Positions 55,771-64,000 of a stretch of 64,000 bases of DNA are shown here, piece by piece; the stretch's first letter is position 1, and every line of letters starts with the position of its first letter. Under the pieces are notes generated by a model, which was given only the letters and a program-made list of their open reading frames with translations, made no database searches and had not been told where the DNA came from. Source of the DNA: Chryseobacterium glaciei (GTDB lineage Bacteria; Bacteroidota; Bacteroidia; Flavobacteriales; Weeksellaceae). The stretch covers positions 62,001 to 126,000 of the forward strand of contig NZ_CP015199.1 in NCBI RefSeq assembly GCF_001648155.1. The letters run 5' to 3'. The translations under genes were made by a program, and so were the position numbers.

Positions 55771-56208
55771 ATGGACAACATTATTAAAAATATCCACATT
55801 GGCAATTTAATACATCAGCGAGTAAAAGAGGACCAGACTGAACTTTCCCGGATCTGTAATTTTATGCAGTGTACAGAGGAAGAAGCTGAAAAAATGTATC
55901 AATCTAAAACAATTGATACAGAAGTTCTTTTACGTTGGAGCAAACTGCTGAAATATGATTTTTTTAGGATCTACAGCCAGCATCTGATCATGTATTCTCC
56001 TCCATCATCAGTTGATTATAATAAAACTAAGGCAGGTAAAACTTCTATACTTCCGCGGTTTAGAAAGAACATCTACACTAAGGAGATGATAGATTTTATC
56101 CTGGAGATGATTGAGAAAGAAGAGAAAACAAAAAATCAGGTCATGCAGGAATATGGAATTCCCAAAACTACACTTTATAAATGGATCCATAAATTCAGCC
56201 GCTTATGA
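55771..56208 (+). CDS. Small HTH protein, 140-residue family (copy 2)
   Basis: 145 residues, beginning MDNIIKNIHIGNLIHQRVKE. An N-terminal HTH-like region (ELSRICNFMQCTEEEAEKMY), LLRWSKLLKYDFFRIYSQHL, YSPPSSVDYNKTK and a C-terminal transposase-like HTH (KNQVMQEYGIPKTTLYKWIH). Paralogue of the gene at 32701. The stop overlaps the start of the small partner gene (ATGA, 56205-56208), so the two are translationally coupled. DNA binding is likely; the target is unknown. Confidence 0.75.
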   Translation: MDNIIKNIHIGNLIHQRVKEDQTELSRICNFMQCTEEEAEKMYQSKTIDTEVLLRWSKLLKYDFFRIYSQHLIMYSPPSSVDYNKTKAGKTSILPRFRKNIYTKEMIDFILEMIEKEEKTKNQVMQEYGIPKTTLYKWIHKFSRL

Positions 56209-56429
56209 ATATAGATAACTACCAAAACTTAAAAGGTAAGAACAAAACACAGATAGTAGATGAACTGGGGGAAGAGTTTAATTTCTTTCCGGCTGATATG
56301 TGGACTTATACACTGGGAAAATCATGGTTTGGACAAAAGAAAATTCTGGTCATTTTATTCGAAAATGATACTGCAGTAAAATTATATACAAAAAGAACGT
56401 ATGGGAAATTCAGCAGTAGTAATTTATAA
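56205..56429 (+). CDS. Small partner protein of the HTH gene
   Basis: 74 residues, overlapping the HTH gene by four bases. Sequence related to the 90-residue protein at 55206. BamE-like strand pattern (KNKTQIVDELGEEFNFFPAD, WTYTLGKSWFGQKKILVILF). Coupled translation with a DNA-binding protein suggests a complex or an antidote-like role, but nothing proves toxicity. Confidence 0.6.
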   Translation: MNIDNYQNLKGKNKTQIVDELGEEFNFFPADMWTYTLGKSWFGQKKILVILFENDTAVKLYTKRTYGKFSSSNL

Positions 56430-56776
56430 TATATATCAAAATTAAACACCGCTTTTTTACCAAAACGGCAGCTTTGATCAGGCTCTATAAAACCAATCTG
56501 CTTTATACAAATTCAAGGGCTTCATCATTATACCTCAAATAATGTCTGTATTCGTTTTTCATGATTCCTGCTATATAAATGCACGAGTTCAATAATTTTT
56601 TTAAAAGAAAATTCAAAGCAGGACTAAAAATTATTTTATACATATAGACTAAAGACAACGGTTTAAATAAAGTAACTGTTTAAACTTAACCTTTTCTTCT
56701 AATCATTCACGATACACAGGAAAGTACAATTTAATAAATATTAAAAGAAATCATCATCAATACTAAAAAAGAACCA
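56430..56776. other. Intergenic region
   Basis: About 350 AT-rich bases between the HTH/partner pair and the second small HTH gene; no structure recognised. Confidence 0.35.
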
Positions 56777-57109
56777 ATGGAACAATCAGGATCAGTTAAT
56801 TATAAAAGAATATTTACAGATATAATCACAAAGAAATTTCCTGAAAAAATAACTGAATGTAGAAGTATTTTGGATAAAAAAGCACTATCCGTTTTAGATG
56901 TGATAGAACTTAATCGGAAAATATTCGGAAACTCCGACAAATCAACACAAATCTTTAACCAGAAAGAAAGATCATATAATGAATCCGCCATTTTAAAAAT
57001 ACTGGATTACCAGAAGAAGAATAAATTAAATAATTCTCAATTAGCACTCCACTTTAAAATGAGTAGGAACACCATCAGTAAATGGAAAAAAATATTTATT
57101 CAGCAATAG
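56777..57109 (+). CDS. Small HTH protein, 110-residue family (copy 2)
   Basis: 110 residues, paralogue of the gene at 29853: SVNYKRIFTDIITKKFPEKI, ILDKKALSVLDVIELNRKIF and the HTH ILKILDYQKKNKLNNSQLAL, FKMSRNTISKWKKIF. It lies 176 bases before the YadA-head-like gene at 57286; the other copy lies upstream of the block ending in the inverted copy of that same gene. A role as local regulator of the cassette is plausible. Confidence 0.7.
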   Translation: MEQSGSVNYKRIFTDIITKKFPEKITECRSILDKKALSVLDVIELNRKIFGNSDKSTQIFNQKERSYNESAILKILDYQKKNKLNNSQLALHFKMSRNTISKWKKIFIQQ

Positions 57110-57285
57110 ATAGACAAAAATAATTAAGGCAAAATTCAATAATGGTTAATTGAAATAAAAAAGAACACGAGTATATTCATCTGCCCCACTGAATTACTCA
57201 TTGCCACGAAAAATAAGATCAATTAATCAAGCACGAAGCCTTTATCATTAATAATACAATATCTCTTTATAAAACTTTTATCAAA

Positions 57286-58572
57286 ATGAAAAAAAATTAT
57301 TTTCTCTTATTCGCCCTCATCATTGGCGAAGCTGCATACTCGCAGGTAGGTGTAAATACAGCAACGCCAAATGCCACATTCGATGTGACGGCAATTCCGG
57401 CAGATTTGAGCAAAACCGATGGGTTTATTGCACCCAGGTTGAAAGGCGCTGAACTGAAAGCAAAAGATGCAAATTATACCTTGCTACAAACGGGAGCAAT
57501 CGTCTATGTTACCGAAATATTAGCGCCAGCCGACACAACTGCCAAAACGATAAATGTAACAGCATTAGGCTATTTCTATTTTGATGGAAATATCTGGCAA
57601 AAAATGACAGTAGATTTAAGGGTTGTAGGTAGTAGCCATATTACACAAGATGCCGGAATTGGCAGTAATGGAACAAGTGTCGGTACAGGTACAAACAATA
57701 TCGCTCTGGGTAAGGATGTTTTAAAATCGAACACCACCGGAACAGACAATATTGGTATTGGTGCCTCTGCACTTCAATCAAATACAAGTGGAAATGGTAA
57801 CTTGGTAATTAGTACAGAATCCAGTCAGTTTAGTGATGGAAGTGGCGGTAACAATACAACAGGAAGCTATAACATTGTGTTGGGAGGTTCTGCACTTGCA
57901 CAAAATACAGCCGGGGAATATAATCTGGCCATAGGCGGTGCTGCTCTTAATTCTAATACTACAGGAAATTACAATACGGCAATAGGTGGAATCTGGACGC
58001 TGGGACAAAATACGACAGGAATCTTAAATGTTGCGGTGGGTGCAGAAGCATTGACAAGTCAAATTATTGGAACCGGAAATGTTGGTATTGGTGCTAATGC
58101 GCTTGCAAATTTTATTGGTGATGCCAATAGTTTCGGGAACATTGGATTAGGTTACAATCCGGGTAATAACCTAAGATCAGGGAGTGATAATATTCTGATA
58201 GGAAGAAATGCAGAAGCAAAAGTTTCGCAAACCGGATCTAATCAATTAAATATTGGTAACTGGATTTTTGGAGATAATGGTAAAATTGGTTTAGGTACAG
58301 CCTTCATTCCCACAAATACTTTACACGTTAAAGGAGGTACGACAAACCCTATCCGTTTCGAAGGCTTGAAAGCAGGCACATCAGCAGATAAAATAGTTGT
58401 AGTTGACGCAACAGGTATTTTAAAAACGATAACTACCGCTTCGCTTTCCGCTGCAGATTTTGATTTTAGCTCGCTTCCATCGTATGACAGTGATTCTTTA
58501 GCAGCAGCCGGTGGTCTGGCATCAGGCAAGCTATATAAAACGACAACTGGAGAAATTAGGATTAAATTATAG
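57286..58572 (+). CDS. Secreted YadA-head-like repeat surface protein (copy 2)
   Basis: 428 residues, nearly identical in order and sequence to the minus-strand gene at 26177: signal peptide MKKNYFLLFALIIGEAAYSQ, VGVNTATPNATFDVTAIPAD, head repeats (NIGIGASALQSNTSG, NLAIGGAALNSNTTG), end LHVKGGTTNPIRFEGLKAG ... EIRIKL. It carries a three-residue insertion in VISTESSQFSDGSGG compared with copy 1. Upstream sequence (aatacaatatctctttataa) is also conserved. The two copies form a 1.3-kb inverted repeat 30 kb apart. Confidence 0.8.
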   Translation: MKKNYFLLFALIIGEAAYSQVGVNTATPNATFDVTAIPADLSKTDGFIAPRLKGAELKAKDANYTLLQTGAIVYVTEILAPADTTAKTINVTALGYFYFDGNIWQKMTVDLRVVGSSHITQDAGIGSNGTSVGTGTNNIALGKDVLKSNTTGTDNIGIGASALQSNTSGNGNLVISTESSQFSDGSGGNNTTGSYNIVLGGSALAQNTAGEYNLAIGGAALNSNTTGNYNTAIGGIWTLGQNTTGILNVAVGAEALTSQIIGTGNVGIGANALANFIGDANSFGNIGLGYNPGNNLRSGSDNILIGRNAEAKVSQTGSNQLNIGNWIFGDNGKIGLGTAFIPTNTLHVKGGTTNPIRFEGLKAGTSADKIVVVDATGILKTITTASLSAADFDFSSLPSYDSDSLAAAGGLASGKLYKTTTGEIRIKL

Positions 58573-58791
58573 ATTCTACTAAAAGTGTTGCCTTTTACTC
58601 TTGCTTTCTAAAAGGTTCATATAAAAATCTAAATAGCTAGTCTTAATTTTAACTAAGGACATTGCCGAGACAGTACATCTGAATATCAGTCGGAGCAATA
58701 AATAGTAATGAGCGATTCTATCAACACAATTGAATCCCAATTAAGCAGAAAGTATTCCCTTCTATTTTCTGTAAGAACTTTGAATAGTCAG

Positions 58792-58822
58792 AACTCCATA
58801 AGTTATGCTTACGGAGTTTTTG
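58792..58822 (+). terminator. Hairpin terminator
   Basis: aactccataag / cttacggagtt stem (one mismatch) followed by T's, 220 bases past the surface-protein stop. The stretch between holds no gene. Confidence 0.55.
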
Positions 58823-58918
58823 TTTTGGGGATTATCTGTACTCAGAATTAAGCTGATTATGCTTCACCATCCCAGGCACACTAAAGATTCGTGTAGTTAT
58901 GTGTTCTTGATTAAAATA

Positions 58919-59382
<464 letters not shown>

Positions 59383-59422
59383 AAGTTGTTATTTTTTTAT
59401 GATTGTAATCAACGTTATTCAT

Positions 59423-60193
59423 TTATAGATTATTGTTCAGCCACTTTATTAATTTAGGTTTTTTTTCCCTACTTACAATAATTTCTTTGTCAAAAGAAAA
59501 CGTCATAACGAGTTTCATTTTTCTCGGGAAGTATTCTACCGCTTCCTGTAATGAACTGCGGTTGATCAGAAATTGCCTGTTCGCCCTAAAAAAAGTTTGA
59601 TTTACTTGTTTTTCAGTTTCCTCGAGTGTCTCCGGTATCAAGTATGTTTTCCCTGAGAAAAGCAGGATGTGATTCACTTCATCTTCCAAATAGAACATGG
59701 CTATCCTATCCAATGATACTGGCAGAAGCCGGTCTCTATAACGGATCATAAATGTCCCGCTTTCTTTCAAACGATAAGATTCCAATGTCTGTTTAACGGT
59801 TTCATATTGCTGCAAAATATCTTTTGCCAGTACTGTTTTAAGGTTTAGAAACTTTTGAATAGCTCTCTCGATAGACATTTTGTCATAAGGCTTCAATACA
59901 TAATCAATACCGCTGGACTGAAAAGCTTCTATCGCATAGTTATCATAGGCTGTACAAAATATAATAGGAACATCGATTTCCAACTGTTGATAAATTTCCA
60001 AACTTAATCCGTCACCCAATTGTATATCACTAAAAATAAGATCTGGCCGGCTATGCGATGAAAAATATTCCACTGCTTCGCTAACAGAACTCAGGATAGC
60101 CTGTAATTGTATCTCAGGGTCTATCCGTTGCAGAGTAATGTAAAGATCTTCAGCAACAAGCTCCTCGTCTTCTATGATCACAATTTTCATCAA
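59423..60193 (-). CDS. LytTR-family response regulator
   Basis: 256 residues. Receiver domain with D56 (DLIFSDIQLG) and E9/D9-E10 acidic pocket (VIIEDEELVAEDL), Lys in DYVLKPYDK. C-terminal LytTR DNA-binding domain at about 150-255 (RYRDRLLPVSLDRIAMFYLE, FFRANRQFLINRSSLQEAVE). It overlaps the sensor kinase gene by four bases and forms a LytS/LytR-type pair. The decayed DUF4421 gene follows on the same strand. Confidence 0.9.
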   Translation of the reverse strand: MMKIVIIEDEELVAEDLYITLQRIDPEIQLQAILSSVSEAVEYFSSHSRPDLIFSDIQLGDGLSLEIYQQLEIDVPIIFCTAYDNYAIEAFQSSGIDYVLKPYDKMSIERAIQKFLNLKTVLAKDILQQYETVKQTLESYRLKESGTFMIRYRDRLLPVSLDRIAMFYLEDEVNHILLFSGKTYLIPETLEETEKQVNQTFFRANRQFLINRSSLQEAVEYFPRKMKLVMTFSFDKEIIVSREKKPKLIKWLNNNL

Positions 60194-61224
60194 CTTACAA
60201 ATTTAAAAAGTACAGAAAATACCTCATTGTTATTACGTACTATAATGTCCTGTCCTGTTAGAAGTCTGTAGCGTTCGGAAAGATTACTTAGACCACTTTT
60301 GAGAGAGCTTTCATTATATTTTTTCTTATTGATATTGTTTGATATTTCAATAATATCATTTTGTTGGCAAATTTTAACTCTAAGCGGTTTTTCGATAGTT
60401 AATGCATTGTGCTTAATCGCATTTTCAACAAGGGGCTGCAATGAGAACGATGGTACTTTTCTATTTAAAGACTCATTATCATTTATAATGATTTCCCAGT
60501 CCAGAGAAGAGTTAAAACGGATTTTCTGCATTTCAAGATAGTTTTTACAGATAGCCAATTCCTCTTCAAAAGTGGATGTAGAGGCTTTGCTATGAGAAAC
60601 GGATGCTCTTAAAAAATCTGATAACCTAAACAGATATTGTTCTCCCATTTCATGATCTTTATTATACAGAACTTTCAGTGTATTAAGTGCATTGAAAAGA
60701 AAGTGTGGATGGATCTGCTGTTTCAGAATAAGATTTTCGGCCTCTGTATTCCGCATCTGTAGCCGGTAATTTTCCAGATCTGCCTGTATCTTTGCTCTTC
60801 TGATGATAACAAAATCGTGTAATGCAAAAATGAACATATTAAGAAAAACAGCGATCATAGTGTAAATAATGACCCATCTCAATTCCCCAAAATGAGTATC
60901 TACATGAGCTATAGAGGTGAAAACGATCCAAGAAATAAAATATAATATGATACCAAAACCAAATCCTAAGATATACCTGTAAAATTTAAATCTTATAGGA
61001 TTTTTACTGAATTTTAGAACACAAAACTTCAAAACAAAAGCCTGAGAATAGCTGGTTGCCATAATATACAGTCCACTTTTGATGCCCATATAAGGGATCT
61101 TATACTGTTCAAGAACCAAAAAAGAAAAAGAAAATACAAAAACCACACCCGAAAGCATATTGTTTATTTTGTATACATCCCTAAGACTTTTGGAATTGAT
61201 ATGCGTGCTGATATTTCCAGACAT
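60190..61224 (-). CDS. LytS-type membrane histidine kinase
   Basis: 344 residues. Four membrane helices in the first 145 residues, a short coiled coil, then the His_kinase domain with H172 in QQIHPHFLFNALNTLKVLY and the ATP-binding N box (LQPLVENAIKHNAL) and GLSNLSERY. It partners the LytTR regulator. A -7 box TAAATTTG lies at 61245-61252 (minus strand), about 20 bases before the ATG. Confidence 0.9.
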   Translation of the reverse strand: MSGNISTHINSKSLRDVYKINNMLSGVVFVFSFSFLVLEQYKIPYMGIKSGLYIMATSYSQAFVLKFCVLKFSKNPIRFKFYRYILGFGFGIILYFISWIVFTSIAHVDTHFGELRWVIIYTMIAVFLNMFIFALHDFVIIRRAKIQADLENYRLQMRNTEAENLILKQQIHPHFLFNALNTLKVLYNKDHEMGEQYLFRLSDFLRASVSHSKASTSTFEEELAICKNYLEMQKIRFNSSLDWEIIINDNESLNRKVPSFSLQPLVENAIKHNALTIEKPLRVKICQQNDIIEISNNINKKKYNESSLKSGLSNLSERYRLLTGQDIIVRNNNEVFSVLFKFVS

Positions 61225-61244
61225 TTGTTTCTATATTTTAAAGA

Positions 61245-61252
61245 CAAATTTA
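61245..61252 (-). promoter_or_regulatory. -7 box of the LytS/LytTR operon
   Basis: TAAATTTG on the minus strand, an exact TAnnTTTG; no convincing TTTG 19-20 bases upstream. Confidence 0.4.
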
Positions 61253-61281
61253 TTATTAAAACTGTTTGGTATCTAAAAAAA

Positions 61282-61302
61282 GCCTGATAATTACTATCAG
61301 GC
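61282..61302 (-). terminator. Terminator of the DUF4397 gene
   Basis: gcctgata / tatcaggc perfect 8-bp stem, five-base loop, then seven T's on the minus strand, 34 bases past the stop. Confidence 0.8.
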
Positions 61303-61335
61303 CCAGAATTTTTAAAAAGCTACACTGATATTATG

Positions 61336-62010
61336 TTAATAAATAACTCTATGAGCTTCTACAGTAGAAGAAGATTCTCCACTAAAGTAAATCGTATAGA
61401 TCTTCCCTTCTTGAATATCTGTTATTTCAAAATCTTTAATCAAATTCCCAGACCCTGTTCCATAGATCGAAAATGAAAAAGTCCCAGGATTGATTGTTTT
61501 ATAACCACTCTCAATATTCCTACTCAAATTGTTCACAATTTCATTACCAGAAGCATCCCTGATCCTGATATCAGAAGGTATTCCATCACTCAAATGGATA
61601 AATTTCACTTTCGCTTTACCAGAAGATGGAGAAGAAAGATCATCCTCGTATTGCTTAATTCTTGCAGTTGAACCTGAGCCAACAAGATAAGCTGTATAAC
61701 GTTTCGTATTCGCCATCCAAAGTTCCCCATCAGCAGATCCACTTTCACTACTCTGATCTCGGAAGGATGCAGAAAGCCTGTTTCCTGAGCTGACACTGAT
61801 ATAATCTGAATATTCTGTATAACCTAAACCTTCTTTTAATAAGTTTCCTAAAAGATAAAAGTTCTGGGCAGAAGATCCCTGTGCAGCATTTACGATTTTG
61901 AGCTGCGCAGAGCCATATTCGTCCACGTCATCTTTTTCACATGATGACAATCCTAACAATATTAGCAAAATACTCATGGCTGTTGATATTTTTTTAATAA
62001 TATTTTTCAT
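61336..62010 (-). CDS. DUF4397-family lipoprotein
   Basis: 224 residues: lipoprotein signal (LLGLSSCEKDDVDE, acidic residues after the Cys typical of surface-exposed lipoproteins), then SAQLKIVNAAQGSSAQNFYL and GKAKVKFIHLSDGIPSDIRI, a DUF4397 beta-sandwich. Function unknown; possibly a surface structural protein. It lies 72 bases after the small membrane protein gene and ends in a strong terminator. Confidence 0.8.
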   Translation of the reverse strand: MKNIIKKISTAMSILLILLGLSSCEKDDVDEYGSAQLKIVNAAQGSSAQNFYLLGNLLKEGLGYTEYSDYISVSSGNRLSASFRDQSSESGSADGELWMANTKRYTAYLVGSGSTARIKQYEDDLSSPSSGKAKVKFIHLSDGIPSDIRIRDASGNEIVNNLSRNIESGYKTINPGTFSFSIYGTGSGNLIKDFEITDIQEGKIYTIYFSGESSSTVEAHRVIY

Positions 62011-62082
62011 TTTAAAATCAATTTAATTATTGCTATCATTTATCTCTTAATTTGTATTAATCCGCGTTTACATGATCAATAA

Positions 62083-62532
62083 TTAGAAAAAAACGATCCA
62101 TAAACAAAGAATAGAGAAAATGAAAATCATTATCAGAATGATAATTGTTTTCCTCTTTTTGTTTTCCTGTTTTCTTTCAAGCTGTGGGATTAATTGGCTT
62201 TCTAATACTGATAACTTTTCCTGAATGATCTTATAATCAGCATCTGCACGATATTGCTCTATCGAAAGCTTTTTACCTAAAAAACTCACTCCTACATCTA
62301 TTTTATCTGTGAAGGCATCGATGATCTTGAAATCAGCCCGATAAGGATATAGAACTTCTTTGAAACCAGTATTTCTTTTTTTTGAAGTATGATGAAGAAT
62401 GGCATTGATATATATCGTTGCTGTATCAGTTAATCTGATCACTTCAATTTTGACGTCCTCGACATTTTCGGAATATGAAAACTTCAAGAGATCTTCAGCA
62501 TTAAAAATAGCTTCTTCAAGTACAGGTTTCAT
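62083..62532 (-). CDS. Small protein with C-terminal membrane anchor
   Basis: 149 residues. An N-terminal soluble part (VEDVKIEVIRLTDTATIYIN), a predicted coiled coil (YKIIQEKLSVLESQLIPQLE, RKQENKKRK) and a single C-terminal membrane helix (TIIILIMIFIFSILCLWIVF). Not recognised. It starts 11 bases after the porin stop, so it is probably in one operon with it. Confidence 0.6.
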   Translation of the reverse strand: MKPVLEEAIFNAEDLLKFSYSENVEDVKIEVIRLTDTATIYINAILHHTSKKRNTGFKEVLYPYRADFKIIDAFTDKIDVGVSFLGKKLSIEQYRADADYKIIQEKLSVLESQLIPQLERKQENKKRKTIIILIMIFIFSILCLWIVFF

Positions 62533-62543
62533 ATCTCAAGAAA

Positions 62544-63137
62544 TTAAAAGATATAAAATATACTGCCCTGAATTACAGCATTTTTAAAGTCAGGTTTAAC
62601 GGATGAAGATGTAAACTTCCCAACATCAGTAAATCCATAATAGTATCTCGCTCCAATTCCTAATCCTTTTACCGGACCGGTTTTGAATTGATAACCAAGA
62701 CCGGCAACCGCACCCCCGTCAATTTTATCAGCAAACTTCTCAAATCCGGTATTCTTTGCATCTTCGATCAAGATATTTGCCTGACCGCCTATCTCACCGT
62801 ACAATCCAATATTCGAATGGTATTTTAAAAGTATCGGAACTGAAAAATAAGATAGTTTGAGATCCTTATCCCCTACAGCAAAACCATTTTTAATTTTTGC
62901 ACCCTGAGTAGAATAGAGAAACTCTTCCTGTATAGACCATTTCTCAGTAAGAGCAAAATTTACAATAGCTCCGGCATGAAAACCGGTCAAGCCTTCTGTT
63001 TCAAAACTAGCACCTTCAAAATTGCTGTAATTGGCTCCGGCTTTTAATCCAAAGTGAAATCTGCTCCATAAACTTTGTTGCCCAAATGCAGCATGGCTCA
63101 CTAACAGGGTGGCAGCCACTAAAAATACTTTTTTCAT
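62544..63137 (-). CDS. Outer-membrane beta-barrel (porin family) protein
   Basis: Start at 63137 (MKKVFLVAATLLVSHAAFGQ, signal peptide); the frame is open further upstream without signal character. 197 residues of PorT/OMP-beta-barrel type: FHFGLKAGANYSNFEGASFE, FHAGAIVNFALTEKWSIQEE, YSTQGAKIK, LSYFSVPILLKYHSNIGLYG, GIGARYYYGFTDVGKF, ending in Phe (IQGSIFYIF). A small barrel of the outer membrane; the function is not assigned. Confidence 0.85.
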   Translation of the reverse strand: MKKVFLVAATLLVSHAAFGQQSLWSRFHFGLKAGANYSNFEGASFETEGLTGFHAGAIVNFALTEKWSIQEEFLYSTQGAKIKNGFAVGDKDLKLSYFSVPILLKYHSNIGLYGEIGGQANILIEDAKNTGFEKFADKIDGGAVAGLGYQFKTGPVKGLGIGARYYYGFTDVGKFTSSSVKPDFKNAVIQGSIFYIF

Positions 63138-63161
63138 TGTTTTAAATTTTAAATTCTGGGA

Positions 63162-63169
63162 CAAAACTA
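63162..63169 (-). promoter_or_regulatory. -7 box of the porin operon
   Basis: TAGTTTTG on the minus strand matches TAnnTTTG exactly, about 25 bases before the ATG; upstream TATG at N19 is a 3/4 match to TTTG. Confidence 0.45.
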
Positions 63170-63502
63170 TAAGGATTGTATTTTCTAACATAGAAAAAAC
63201 AGATTGAAACGGACAAATATTCAGCAGAAGCGGTTATGTGTTAACAAACACAATCCCTGTTAATCATAAATAATTTTGTAATACCCTTTGCATAATTAAA
63301 GGAATTTAATCTATAGCAAACTTTAGGGCTAACTTTTGATTTTTCTGCAACATCATACATTGCGATCCAAAATTACCATCTTGGAGTAAGAGATTGGTTG
63401 TGGCATATTTATTTTTGTTTCTATATTAATCACTAATGAATGTTGTGAAATAAGCTGTCTAAAAAAAATGATTCTTTGCTAGAATTAAATTATCAAAAAA
63501 TG

Positions 63503-63534
63503 CTTGCATAATTGAACAGTGTTCAGTAAATTTG
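63503..63534 (+). promoter_or_regulatory. TetR gene promoter with operator in the spacer
   Basis: CTTG (63503-63506), 20 bases, TAAATTTG (63527-63534). Within the spacer lies TGAACA-G-TGTTCA (63513-63525), a perfect 13-bp palindrome that a TetR dimer could occupy to block polymerase. The ATG is about 115 bases downstream, and the leader contains an aaaatgatt / aatcatttt hairpin (63556-63597). Confidence 0.6.
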
Positions 63535-63650
63535 CATCGTAGATATTTTTAAAATAAAATGATTCAGTATAAAAATTGATGTCTGTATAATCATTTTATT
63601 TTTTCTATTAGATATAATTAAAACAAACCTAAATTAAACCTTTAAATATT

Positions 63651-64000
63651 ATGAGCATCACAGATAGAAAATATAAGGAAAAGCTGGAAATGCGTAAGCG
63701 TATTTTAAATGGGGCACGTAAAATTTTCCTTGAGAAAGGATATGAAAATACGAGTATGCGAAATATTGCGAGCGAAATTGATTACAGTGCAGGCACACTC
63801 TATTTTCACTTTAAAGATAAAAGTGAAATTTTTCACGAACTTCATAAAGAGGGATTTCGTCTGTTACTTGATCAGCTGAAAGTGTTGGACAGCGTTACAG
63901 ATCCCTTTGAGCGTCTGAAAGCGGTAGGTAAAGTATTTATAAAATTTGCACAAGACAATAAGGATTATTATAACTTAATGTTTCTGGTTGACGAATCATC
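63651..64000 (+). CDS. TetR/AcrR-family regulator, 3' end outside window
   Basis: 116 residues are visible: MSITDRKYKEKLEMRKRILN then ARKIFLEKGYENTSMRNIAS, EIDYSAGTLYFHFKDKSEIF, the TetR N-terminal HTH in full, followed by the beginning of the ligand-binding helices (FAQDNKDYYNLMFLVDES). It probably represses its own promoter through the palindrome at 63513-63525. The target operon may lie beyond the window or be the divergent porin operon. Confidence 0.9.
   Translation, partial: MSITDRKYKEKLEMRKRILNGARKIFLEKGYENTSMRNIASEIDYSAGTLYFHFKDKSEIFHELHKEGFRLLLDQLKVLDSVTDPFERLKAVGKVFIKFAQDNKDYYNLMFLVDES

Overview
The window looks like chromosome of a low-GC Bacteroidota, most likely Chryseobacterium or a close Weeksellaceae relative. 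Supporting signs are TonB-dependent receptors (one with a DUF4249 lipoprotein partner), a type IX secretion (T9SS) type A C-terminus, SusC-style carboxypeptidase-regulatory plugs, many secreted proteins opening with a VGINTxxPxxxLDVNG module, and Bacteroidota-type promoters (TTTG / TAnnTTTG). I saw no rRNA, tRNA or CRISPR array.

Left part (1-17 kb): a pentose locus (partial xylulokinase plus a Nudix-type regulator with candidate operator dyads), then a co-directional redox cluster (3.0-11.1 kb). That cluster holds a sorbitol-dehydrogenase-like small subunit, a GMC flavoprotein with a cysteine cluster, a VioB-like ferritin-fold protein, two related nitrobindin-like beta-barrel proteins and an acetoacetate-decarboxylase-like protein; no pathway is obvious. 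Next come a secreted thermonuclease, a large NMO-like protein, MreB and a serine hydrolase with C-terminal TPRs.

Middle (17-44 kb): a DUF4249/TonB receptor pair, small unknowns, an operon of two flavin amine oxidases, a block of minus-strand secreted proteins with a small HTH gene and a TPR-LuxR regulator, an IS982-type remnant, and a cell-surface signalling locus (ECF sigma, FecR, STN-TonB receptor, beta-helix lipoprotein, T9SS protein) followed by an S41 protease with a lipoprotein partner.

Right part (44-64 kb): secreted proteins whose C-terminal half resembles phage tail-collar domains (one alone, three in tandem) flank a propeller-type histidine kinase and a LuxR-type response regulator. 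Upstream of the collar genes I see tandem TACA-N4-TGTA-like sites at 21-22 bp spacing, a fixed distance from a TAnnTTTG-like -7 box. This suggests the two-component pair switches on the collar genes, and possibly a small orphan transcript. Further right are small HTH/partner modules, a second (inverted) copy of the YadA-head-like surface protein, a DUF4421 pseudogene, a LytS/LytTR pair, a DUF4397 lipoprotein, a porin and a TetR regulator with a clear operator.

Several miniature inverted-repeat elements and dispersed repeats sit in the gaps. The most interesting unexplained systems are the collar-protein regulon with its operator array, the inverted surface-protein cassettes, and the redox cluster. 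All functions are inferred by reading the sequence; no database search was run.
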